Positions 1 to 4,384 of a DNA stretch of 5,787 nt are shown here, piece after piece; the stretch's first letter is position 1; each line of letters begins with the position of its first letter. Location: NCBI GenBank assembly GCA_900553145.1, contig USCL01000241.1, positions 1 through 5,787 on the forward strand, read 5' to 3'. Made by a program: the position numbers and the translations under genes. This DNA is from an uncultured Desulfovibrio sp. Its GTDB lineage: Bacteria > Desulfobacterota > Desulfovibrionia > Desulfovibrionales > Desulfovibrionaceae. The notes below the pieces were generated by a model. The model was not told the DNA's origin and ran no database searches. It was given only the letters and a program-made list of their open reading frames with translations.

Positions 1-38
1 GGGAGGGGAAACCTTTCTGAAGAAAGGTTTCCCCTCCC
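1..38. terminator. Perfect 18-bp inverted repeat (element A), bidirectional terminator-like hairpin
   Basis: Positions 1-18 are exactly reverse-complementary to 21-38, with only the dinucleotide GA between them. The arm is G-rich outside (GGGAGGGG) and becomes AAACCTTTCT near the loop. The stop codon of the TolA-like gene lies 31 bases away, so the hairpin can end that minus-strand transcript. Its loop (GA) and the flank at 39-60, which ends in CTCCCCAAAACG, match element B read on the plus strand. The element may therefore belong to a plus-strand gene that ends just left of the window. It has no long T tract after the stem on either strand, so termination is inferred from stem strength and position. 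It may extend beyond base 1. Confidence 0.7.
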
Positions 39-68
39 CCTCCAATATTTCTCCCCAAAACGATTATT

Positions 69-1055
69 CTACCTTCTGCCCATCATTTCTTGGGTGTTGA
101 AGGTGAGGAGGAGTTCCTGCTGATCGGGCGTGGGAGGCGCGGGAAGCACTTTGGTCCTGATGACCGCGTTGACCGCCGAGGCGTCGACTTCGGCCCTGCC
201 GGAGCTGCGGGCCACCGTGCAGCTGAGGACCTTGCCGCTCGGGTCGAGCTTCACGTTGACCTGCACGGAAAGGTTCGCGCGGGAGTAGGTCGGCATGCTC
301 CAGTTCGGCCGCACGGCAAGGATGACCTGCCCCATGTACACGTCGTAAATGCCGCCGCCACCGGGGCCGTCGCCTTCGCCGCCGCCACCGCCGCCTGCGC
401 CGCCCGCGCTCTTCTTGAAATCGGCGAGGGCGCCCGCAACGGACGACTTGCCGCCCTTTTCCTTGGAGCCCTGCGACGTTCCGGCCTTCTTTTTGGCGTC
501 GTTCAGCGCGTCGGCAAGGGCCTTGCTCGGGTCCACGCCGTCCTTCTTCTTGTCGGATTCCTTGGCGGGCTTGGCCTTGTCGTCGGACTTTTTGGCGTTC
601 TCCGAAGCTTCCTTCTTGTCCTTCTTGCCGTCGTCCTTCGGTTTTTCTTTCGGCTTTTCCTTGGACTCTTCCTCTTCCTCGTCCTTGGGCTTCTTGGGTT
701 CCTTTTTCTGCGCCAGCGCGACCTCGTCCGGCTTGGGCTCGGGCTTTGGTTTGGGCTTGGGCTGCGATTCCTTCTTGGGCTCGGCCTTGGGCTGCACGGT
801 ATCCTCGCGGGCTACGGGGACGGCGCTGGCCGCCTGTTCCGCCGGGGCGGGCTGAGGCGCGGCCTTCGTCGGCATGGGCTTGCCCTGCGGCCCGAGCACG
901 GGCGAAGCCATCCGGTTGCCGCCCGGAGCGCCCATGTTCACGCTGATCTGCATCATGGGCTGATCGAGCTTCACGGGCGGAGAACTCGGCCACAGGAAGA
1001 TCAGCAGCGCCAGAGCGAGGTGCAGGAGGATTGAAAAGAAATAACTGCCAAACAT
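69..1055 (-). CDS. tolA: TolA/TonB-type periplasmic energy transducer
   Basis: 328-residue inner-membrane-anchored protein expected to link the TolQ-TolR motor to the outer membrane. Residues 5-22 are one hydrophobic helix containing S8-x3-H12, the Ser/His spacing conserved in TonB/TolA anchor helices. Residues 40-85 are Pro/Ala-rich. Residues 87-172 are a low-complexity Lys/Pro/Glu stretch, including a KPKPKPEPKP-like run and a poly-Glu run near 126-130. Residues 218-235 are a Gly-rich linker. Residues about 236-325 form a TonB_C/TolA-like C-terminal domain (VRPNWSMP..., then VNVKLDPSGKV). The central part is not the long Ala-rich helix of E. coli TolA, so assignment rests on the two ends and on the tolQ-tolR context. 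The ATG at 1053-1055 is preceded by an in-frame stop at 1101-1103. Its Shine-Dalgarno site is poor (AAAAAGG about 11 bases upstream). It lies 81 bases after tolR, probably in the same operon. A TonB naming is possible. Confidence 0.85.
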   Translation of the reverse strand: MFGSYFFSILLHLALALLIFLWPSSPPVKLDQPMMQISVNMGAPGGNRMASPVLGPQGKPMPTKAAPQPAPAEQAASAVPVAREDTVQPKAEPKKESQPKPKPKPEPKPDEVALAQKKEPKKPKDEEEEESKEKPKEKPKDDGKKDKKEASENAKKSDDKAKPAKESDKKKDGVDPSKALADALNDAKKKAGTSQGSKEKGGKSSVAGALADFKKSAGGAGGGGGGEGDGPGGGGIYDVYMGQVILAVRPNWSMPTYSRANLSVQVNVKLDPSGKVLSCTVARSSGRAEVDASAVNAVIRTKVLPAPPTPDQQELLLTFNTQEMMGRR

Positions 1056-1082
1056 TGGTGGGTCTGCCTTTTTCCCCGGGCT

Positions 1083-1138
1083 GCGGAAGCCGGGGCCCTT
1101 CTATCCGTTGTGCGCGACCGGCGGAAAGCCGGGGCTTT
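1083..1138 (-). repeat. Two near-identical hairpin-forming repeats in the tolR-tolA gap
   Basis: On the plus strand, GGAAGCCGGGGCCCTT (1085-1100) and GGAAAGCCGGGGCTTT (1123-1138) are related direct repeats 38 bases apart. The second is a perfect palindrome of AAAGCC and GGCTTT around GG (1125-1138), and it overlaps the TAA stop of tolR (1137-1139). In mRNA it could form a 5-bp stem with a four-base loop. Together they take up much of the 81-base gap before tolA and could affect mRNA stability or tolA translation. There is no T tract, so this is probably not a terminator. Function is inferred only. Confidence 0.45.
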
Positions 1139-1577
1139 ACTTCTTGCCCTTCTTTTCCGGGACGGCGGGGGTATCTTCCCGCAAGGCCACCACGCCGAGC
1201 TTGTCCACGCCGGCTTCACGGATGCGCCCCATCACGTCCACGACAAGGCCGTAGGCCACGTCCTTGTCGGCCTGAAGGAACAATTGCTTGTTCTGCTGCT
1301 TGACGAGCAGGTTGATCTTGTCCTGCAGCTCGTCCAGCCCCACCTCGTACGAGTCGAGGAAAATGGCGCCGTCCTTGCGGACCGTCAGGATCATGTTGTC
1401 CGATTCGGTGGGCAGGGTTTCGACGGCCCGCGTCTGGGGCAGGTCGACGTCGAGCCCTTCCGTCATCATCGGCGCCGTGACCATGAAGATGATGAGCAGG
1501 ACCAGCATGACGTCGACGAACGGCGTCACGTTGATTTCCGACACGAATCCTTTATTGCCGCCGACAGAAGCTCCCAT
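1137..1577 (-). CDS. tolR: TolR/ExbD-family proton-channel subunit
   Basis: 146-residue stator subunit of the Tol motor. A short cytoplasmic N-terminus (GGNKGFVSEINVTPFVDV) leads into a single transmembrane helix at about 18-36. Asp22 in 'TPFVDVMLVLLIIF' matches the conserved membrane Asp of TolR/ExbD needed for proton use. The periplasmic domain spans about 40-135 (VDLPQ..., then LFLQADKDVAYGLVVDVMGRIREAG), ending in a Lys-rich tail (EKKGKK). Length is typical of the family. It starts nine bases after the tolQ stop, and its Shine-Dalgarno site overlaps that stop, so the two are likely translationally coupled. It is named TolR rather than ExbD because the operon has TolQ-like and TolA-like partners and no siderophore receptor or other iron-uptake gene is seen nearby. 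Confidence 0.93.
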   Translation of the reverse strand: MGASVGGNKGFVSEINVTPFVDVMLVLLIIFMVTAPMMTEGLDVDLPQTRAVETLPTESDNMILTVRKDGAIFLDSYEVGLDELQDKINLLVKQQNKQLFLQADKDVAYGLVVDVMGRIREAGVDKLGVVALREDTPAVPEKKGKK

Positions 1578-1581
1578 GCGG

Positions 1582-1588
1582 CACCCCT
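1582..1588 (-). promoter_or_regulatory. tolR ribosome-binding site overlapping the tolQ stop codon
   Basis: Read on the minus strand, AGGGGTG lies four bases before the tolR ATG and shares two bases with the TAG stop of tolQ (1587-1589). A ribosome finishing tolQ would therefore stand on the tolR start signal. This supports translational coupling, which would keep the two motor subunits in fixed ratio. It also fixes the tolR start at 1575-1577. Confidence 0.7.
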
Positions 1589-2279
1589 ATTCGGCCTGTC
1601 CGCTTCTGGACACGGCGCGGTGGGCGTTCAGCTCGCGCTGGACCCGGTTGAGGAACATGCCGGCGAAGTTGACGAGGCGGGTTTCGAGCACGCCGAGGCG
1701 GCCGTGGAACGTGTTGTAGCCGATGGTCGCCGGGATGGCCACGAGAAGGCCCATGGCCGTGGCGATGAGGGCTTCGGAGATGCCGGGCGCGACGGTGGCG
1801 AGCGAGGCCGACTTCATGGCGCCGATGGCGTGGAAGGTGTTCATGATGCCCCATACGGTGCCGAACAGGCCGATGAACGGGGCCGTGTTCGCGGAGGTCG
1901 CCAGGAAGGACAGGGAACTCGTCAGGCGGGTCATTTCCATGTCCACGCCGTGCCGGAGCGCGCGGCGCACGTTGTCGACCACGACGTCTTCGGAGTTCCC
2001 GGCTTCCTTCGAGCGGTTGAACTCGGTCACGCCTTCGTGGGCGACGGTGTACAGCGGGGAGTCGGGATCGCCGCCGAGGGACTGCACGGCCTCGCGCAGA
2101 TCCCGGGCGTGGTTGAAGCGGTCCATGCCGTCGGAGGCCTTTTTGAGTGCCGCCCGGATGTTCAGCCATTTACGGAACATCAGGGCCCAGCTGAATACGC
2201 TCATGAAAAGCAGGGCCACGAGGACCGCTTTGGCTACCAGCGTGGCTTGGGCAAGAAGGGAAAGAATGCTCAAATCCAT
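1587..2279 (-). CDS. tolQ: TolQ, MotA/TolQ/ExbB-family proton-channel protein
   Basis: 230-residue polytopic inner-membrane protein that forms the proton-driven stator with TolR. Helix 1 is at about 10-33 (LAQATLVAKAVLVALLFMSVF), followed by a long cytoplasmic region. Helix 2 is at about 124-147, with the family signature APFIGLFGTVWGIM. Helix 3 is at about 166-187 (ISEALIATAMGLLVAIPA). The length equals that of E. coli TolQ. A longer open frame extends upstream to 2387, but its extra 36 residues have no family character. The ATG at 2277-2279 begins right before the hydrophobic helix and has a good ribosome-binding site (AAGGTG, seven bases upstream). It is the first gene of a tolQ-tolR-tolA operon. 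An ExbB naming is possible but less likely given the neighbours. Confidence 0.94.
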   Translation of the reverse strand: MDLSILSLLAQATLVAKAVLVALLFMSVFSWALMFRKWLNIRAALKKASDGMDRFNHARDLREAVQSLGGDPDSPLYTVAHEGVTEFNRSKEAGNSEDVVVDNVRRALRHGVDMEMTRLTSSLSFLATSANTAPFIGLFGTVWGIMNTFHAIGAMKSASLATVAPGISEALIATAMGLLVAIPATIGYNTFHGRLGVLETRLVNFAGMFLNRVQRELNAHRAVSRSGQAE

Positions 2280-2286
2280 AACGTCA

Positions 2287-2292
2287 CACCTT
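2287..2292 (-). promoter_or_regulatory. tolQ ribosome-binding site that selects the internal start
   Basis: Read on the minus strand, AAGGTG lies seven bases before the ATG at 2277-2279. It supports the 230-residue TolQ over the 36-residue-longer frame that opens at 2387. Confidence 0.7.
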
Positions 2293-2377
2293 GGTACGTC
2301 TGTATTTTTGGGAAAGACGCCGTAACGGCGTTGCCGCCCCGGGCATGCCCCGCCGGGCTCCTGCCATAACAAAAGTC

Positions 2378-2401
2378 CCGACAGCACCGGAGCGCTGTCG
2401 G
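2378..2401 (-). terminator. 8-bp hairpin, possible attenuator in the tolQ leader
   Basis: CCGACAGC (2378-2385) pairs perfectly with GCTGTCGG (2394-2401) across an eight-base loop. On the minus strand the stem is followed by GACTTTTG, a short T run, and preceded by six Ts. On the plus strand it is followed by AAAAAA. It is therefore more plausible as a weak minus-strand terminator or attenuator about 100 bases before tolQ. It matters only if the tolQ promoter lies to its right, which is not established. Confidence 0.35.
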
Positions 2402-2517
2402 AAAAAACGCTTGTTCACTCGCCCGGTAATAAGCGTCTCCGCCCGAGGATGCAACGAGAAATTGAACCTTTCCCCCGTGCCTCCGCAAATGGGCTTTGGC
2501 GAAAAAATGCGGGCTGT

Positions 2518-2546
2518 TTGACAGTTCTATTCATTCCGCCGATAAT
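2518..2546 (+). promoter_or_regulatory. Strong sigma-70-type promoter for perR (P1)
   Basis: TTGACA at 2518-2523 matches the -35 consensus exactly. After a 17-base spacer, GATAAT at 2541-2546 matches five of six -10 positions. A start near 2553 would give a leader of about 58 bases, fully including the perR ribosome-binding site. This is the best promoter match in the window. Confidence 0.7.
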
Positions 2547-2562
2547 ATGCAATCCAAAAAAC

Positions 2563-2591
2563 TTGACATTTTTTAAAGGTAACAGTAATTC
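2563..2591 (+). promoter_or_regulatory. Second possible perR promoter (P2), overlapping an A6/T6 inverted repeat
   Basis: A second perfect TTGACA lies at 2563-2568, with TAATTC at 2586-2591 after a 17-base spacer; the -10 match is weak. A transcript from here would start near 2598, inside the ribosome-binding site, and might translate poorly. The -35 sits between AAAAAA (2556-2561) and TTTTTT (2569-2574), an inverted repeat with a seven-base centre that could be an operator or just AT-rich promoter DNA. Confidence 0.35.
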
Positions 2592-2596
2592 TTCTC

Positions 2597-2603
2597 AAAG
2601 AGG
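2597..2603 (+). promoter_or_regulatory. perR ribosome-binding site that selects the second ATG
   Basis: AAAGAGG lies seven bases before the ATG at 2611-2613 but only one base before the in-frame ATG at 2605-2607. The spacing favours the later start, giving MSQPQTR as the N-terminus. Confidence 0.65.
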
Positions 2604-2610
2604 TATGAAT

Positions 2611-3006
2611 ATGTCACAGCCACAGACTCGTATGACTAGGCAACGTATGGTCATTCTTGAGGAATTGAGAAAGGTCAAGACTCACCCCACGGCTGACGAG
2701 CTGTACGCGATAGTTCGTACCCGCATGCCGCGTATCAGCCTTGGGACTGTCTACCGCAACCTCGATTTTCTGACGGAGTCCAGAGAAATCCTTAAATTGG
2801 AGTCCGCTGGCTCCATCCGTCGTTTCGACGGCGATACCCGCCCCCATCAGCACGTGCGCTGCCGGGTTTGCGGCAAGATCGGGGATGTCATCCCGCCCGT
2901 GCCGGCGCCTTCCGTCGAAGGCGTTTCCGTTGAGGGCTTCACGATCACTGAAGCGCGCGTCGAGTATGAAGGCATTTGCGAAGAGTGCGCCCAAAAGGCT
3001 TCCTAA
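2611..3006 (+). CDS. perR: PerR-type peroxide-sensing repressor, Fur family
   Basis: 131-residue metalloregulator. The N-terminal winged helix-turn-helix is at about 8-75, with recognition-helix signature LGTVYRNLDFL (44-54). The C-terminal dimerisation domain follows. Two CxxC pairs (C84/C87, C123/C126) form the structural zinc site. H25, D73, H79, H81 and D92 fall at the B. subtilis PerR regulatory-metal positions (H37, D85, H91, H93, D104) with a constant offset of 12. Asp92, where Fur usually has Glu, favours PerR over Fur. In the family, Fe-bound PerR is oxidised at His by H2O2 and releases DNA. The start is set by the ribosome-binding site; a longer frame from 2449 is rejected because its extra residues cross the promoter. 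The rubrerythrin neighbour supports a peroxide role. It probably also regulates itself. Confidence 0.93.
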   Translation: MSQPQTRMTRQRMVILEELRKVKTHPTADELYAIVRTRMPRISLGTVYRNLDFLTESREILKLESAGSIRRFDGDTRPHQHVRCRVCGKIGDVIPPVPAPSVEGVSVEGFTITEARVEYEGICEECAQKAS

Positions 3007-3009
3007 AAT

Positions 3010-3059
3010 CATGAGGGGATCCCATTGCCGTTATAGTGGGGTTCCCTCATGCGTTTTTT
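3010..3059 (+). terminator. Intrinsic terminator after perR
   Basis: CATGAGGG (3010-3017) pairs with CCCTCATG (3044-3051). The stem continues inward through CCCA/TGGG with three G·U-type pairs, giving about 16 pairs and a ten-base loop. Six Ts follow at 3054-3059. It lies three bases after the perR stop, so it should limit or stop read-through into rubrerythrin. Confidence 0.8.
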
Positions 3060-3158
3060 AGCGTTATTGGTCTTACGGATTTAACGGATGCGCCCTGTGC
3101 GCCCGAGCGGTTCAGAGGGGCTTATCCCCCTTCATTTCTTACCAAAAGGAGAGATTGT

Positions 3159-3734
3159 ATGAAATCTTTGAAGGGTACGCAGACCGAAAGGAATATCCTC
3201 ACCGCTTTCGCCGGTGAGTCCCAGGCCCGCAACCGCTATGATTATTTCGCCGGCGCCGCCAAGAAGGACGGCTTCGTGCAGATCGCCGATATCTTCACCG
3301 AAACCGCGCTTCAGGAAAAAGAGCACGCCAAACGCCTGTTCAAGTTCCTTGAAGGCGGCGACGTGGAAATCACCGCGGCTTTCCCCGCGGGCATCATCAC
3401 GGGCACGGAAGCCAACCTGTACGCCGCCGCTGCCGGTGAGCATCACGAATACACCGAAATGTATCCCTCTTTTGCGAAAATTGCCGACTCCGAAGGCTTT
3501 TCCGAAATCGCCTGTGTGATGCGCAGCATCGCCATCGCGGAACAGTACCACGAGGAACGTTTCCTCGCCTTTGCCAAGAACATCAAGGAAGGCCGCGTGT
3601 TCGTGCGCGAAACCCCTGTGGTGTGGCGCTGCCGCAACTGCGGCTGCCTCGTGACCGGTACGCACGCCCCGGCCCTGTGCCCGGCCTGTGCGCATCCCAC
3701 CGCGCACTTCGAAGTGCTCCATAATCCGTGGTAA
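3159..3734 (+). CDS. rbr: Rubrerythrin, diiron peroxidase
   Basis: 191-residue cytoplasmic non-haem iron protein that reduces H2O2 to water with electrons from rubredoxin. The N-terminal four-helix ferritin-like domain (about 1-148) shows the diiron ligands E20 (AGESQARNRY), E53 and H56 (LQEKEH), E94 and E97 (GEHHEY), and E128 with H131 (AEQYHEE). The C-terminal rubredoxin-like domain (about 153-191) has C158-x2-C161 and C174-x2-C177. Length and Cys positions match the D. vulgaris protein as I recall it; E128/H131 are shifted by one. The ATG at 3159 has a clear ribosome-binding site (AAGGAGAG at 3146-3153). The longer frame opening at 3036 would start inside the perR terminator and is rejected. 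It is followed 21 bases later by the rubredoxin-like gene, probably cotranscribed. PerR control is expected from the family, though no clear PerR box was seen at 3060-3158. Confidence 0.97.
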   Translation: MKSLKGTQTERNILTAFAGESQARNRYDYFAGAAKKDGFVQIADIFTETALQEKEHAKRLFKFLEGGDVEITAAFPAGIITGTEANLYAAAAGEHHEYTEMYPSFAKIADSEGFSEIACVMRSIAIAEQYHEERFLAFAKNIKEGRVFVRETPVVWRCRNCGCLVTGTHAPALCPACAHPTAHFEVLHNPW

Positions 3735-3755
3735 ACCGGTAAAAGGTGGTGCATC

Positions 3756-3941
3756 ATGGCTGATCCGAAAGACATGTATCGTTGTCCAGTGAGCAACTGC
3801 GGCTACGTTTACGACCCCGACCGGGGCGACAAGCGCCGCAAAATCCCCGCCGGCACCCGTTTTGAAGACCTTCCCGAAGACTGGACCTGTCCCGTGTGCG
3901 GGGCGTCCAAGAAGAACTTCAAGCCCCTGAGCGAGGCTTAG
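3756..3941 (+). CDS. rdl: Rubredoxin-like protein with C-x4-C motif (Rdl/Rd-2 type)
   Basis: 61-residue Fe(SCys)4 electron carrier. The first iron-binding knuckle is C10-PVSN-C15, with four residues between the cysteines instead of the usual two. The second is the normal C45-PV-C48. Around them are standard rubredoxin features: GYVYDPDRGD (16-25), PAGTRFEDLPEDW (31-43) and a basic tail. This wider spacing is, as I recall, the mark of Rdl of D. vulgaris and Rd-2 of D. desulfuricans. The probable role is electron donation to rubrerythrin encoded just upstream. The ATG at 3756 has AAAAGGTGG at 3741-3749 as ribosome-binding site. The final codons and stop lie in a hairpin (3921-3954). Confidence 0.93.
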   Translation: MADPKDMYRCPVSNCGYVYDPDRGDKRRKIPAGTRFEDLPEDWTCPVCGASKKNFKPLSEA

Positions 3942-3954
3942 GGCTGAGGGGCTT
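3921..3954 (+). terminator. Hairpin spanning the rdl stop codon
   Basis: AAGCCCCTGAGC (3921-3932) pairs with GCTGAGGGGCTT (3943-3954) with 11 of 12 positions complementary and one G-G mismatch; the loop has ten bases. The left arm is coding sequence and the TAG stop (3939-3941) is in the loop. Only TTT follows, then GAAAAAG, so it is a weak terminator at best. It may protect the 3' end or pause transcription ahead of element B. Confidence 0.4.
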
Positions 3955-3974
3955 TGAAAAAGCATAGAGGCATT

Positions 3975-4082
3975 GGGAAGGGAGGGAAAACCTTTCTGAA
4001 GAAAGAGGGGGCATCCCCGCGCGTTTCCCTCCCCTCCCCAAAACGCCAGAGCGGAGCCCATCCTTTTCCAAAGGCTCCTGAC
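3975..4082 (+). repeat. Structured intergenic repeat, copy B
   Basis: 108-base element after rdl, related to copy C. The outer stem is 3975-3989 with 4024-4038, 14 of 15 paired, built of GGGAAGGGAGGGAAA and its complement with one mismatch. Inside are two hairpins: CTTTCT/AGAAAG around GA (3992-4005) and GGGG/CCCC around CAT (4008-4018). The shape suggests a three-way junction. A conserved tail follows (4036-4082): CCCCAAAACGCCAG, then GCCCATCC and CAAAGGCTCCTGAC; the tail has its own CCTTT/AAAGG hairpin (4062-4074). With no long T tract it may act as a 3'-end stabiliser or factor-dependent terminator. It could also be a dispersed non-coding repeat without function. Confidence 0.65.
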
Positions 4083-4247
4083 TTCACCGGCTCCCCGTTC
4101 CCGGTTCTTCTGAAACAGGCTGTTTTGGGAACAATGCGGATTTAAAGCGGAAAAGCTTATGGTGCGGGCTGGAGGCTCCTTTTTTCAGGTGCGTCCTTTC
4201 CGCCCCTTTTCCCGTTTTCCCCGAACGAAGCGAAGAGTGATTCCTGT
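4083..4247. other. Gap between element B and the orphan terminator, no gene seen
   Basis: 165 bases without a convincing open frame. A short inverted repeat AAACA/TGTTT lies around 4113-4126, and TTTAAAG around 4140-4146 resembles a -10 without a good -35. The ATG at 4159 opens a frame that runs out of phase into the heptosyltransferase gene and has no ribosome-binding site. The strong terminator just after this stretch leaves room for a small RNA, but no promoter supports it well. Confidence 0.4.
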
Positions 4248-4283
4248 CGAGAAAAGCCCGGACAGTCGTCCGGGCTTTTCTCG
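4248..4283. terminator. Perfect 16-bp terminator hairpin
   Basis: CGAGAAAAGCCCGGAC (4248-4263) pairs perfectly with its complement at 4268-4283 around the loop AGTC. The core GCCCGGAC/GTCCGGGC is followed by TTTTCTC on the plus strand and, by symmetry, by TTTTCTCG on the minus strand, so it can act in both directions. It lies about 300 bases after rdl and about 100 before the heptosyltransferase start. It should insulate that gene from upstream transcription. Confidence 0.75.
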
Positions 4284-4287
4284 TCTC

Positions 4288-4314
4288 TTGTGCGGGCAGG
4301 GGACACGGGATACT
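4288..4314 (+). promoter_or_regulatory. Weak candidate promoter for the heptosyltransferase gene
   Basis: TTGTGC at 4288-4293 and GATACT at 4309-4314 resemble -35 and -10 elements, but the spacer is only 15 bases and each hexamer is a partial match. The position, directly after a strong terminator and about 70 bases before the gene start, is what makes it plausible. Confidence 0.25.
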
Positions 4315-4384
4315 GTGCCGTTGCGGGAGAGGAACGGCGGGTCCTCGCGCAGGAGATGGCCATCTGACCGAAAGGAGGCGCCTT

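Larger units (their letters stand above)
2280..2610. other. Divergent control region between tolQ and perR, no gene
   Basis: 331 bases between the two divergent start codons. The right half (2518-2600) is AT-rich compared with its surroundings and holds good plus-strand promoter matches for perR. The left half holds two hairpins that would lie in a tolQ leader if transcription starts upstream of them: ACGCCG/CGGCGT at 2317-2331 and CCGACAGC/GCTGTCGG at 2378-2401. I found no convincing -35/-10 pair for tolQ. TATTAT on the minus strand (2542-2547) is the best -10-like hexamer, but it lacks a clear -35 and would give a leader of about 250 bases. Short open frames crossing this region have no recognisable features and overlap the control signals. 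Confidence 0.6.

Noticed and set aside
64..993. 309-residue minus-strand frame overlapping tolA in another phase
   Set aside because: Arg/Gly/Gln-rich product with no domain; it is an out-of-phase reading of tolA, whose anchor helix and C-terminal domain are recognisable.
90..1034. 314-residue plus-strand open frame opposite tolA
   Set aside because: Its Leu/Phe/Gly/Arg repeats are the complement of the Lys/Glu/Pro codons of the TolA spacer. It only mirrors the low-complexity region.
1110..2369. 419-residue plus-strand open frame across tolR and tolQ
   Set aside because: It is antisense to two clearly recognised genes, its product is rich in His/Val/Asp/Glu with no domain, and it has no good ribosome-binding site. 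Long antisense frames are expected in GC-rich DNA.
2280..2387. 36-residue N-terminal extension of TolQ
   Set aside because: No family similarity, and a good ribosome-binding site precedes the ATG at 2277-2279.
2449..2610. N-terminal extension of PerR (54 extra residues)
   Set aside because: It crosses both promoter candidates and lacks a ribosome-binding site; family alignment and the AAAGAGG site favour the start at 2611.
3132..4061. 309-residue minus-strand open frame opposite rubrerythrin and rdl
   Set aside because: Antisense to two genes with complete metal-binding motifs; no domain and it crosses element B.
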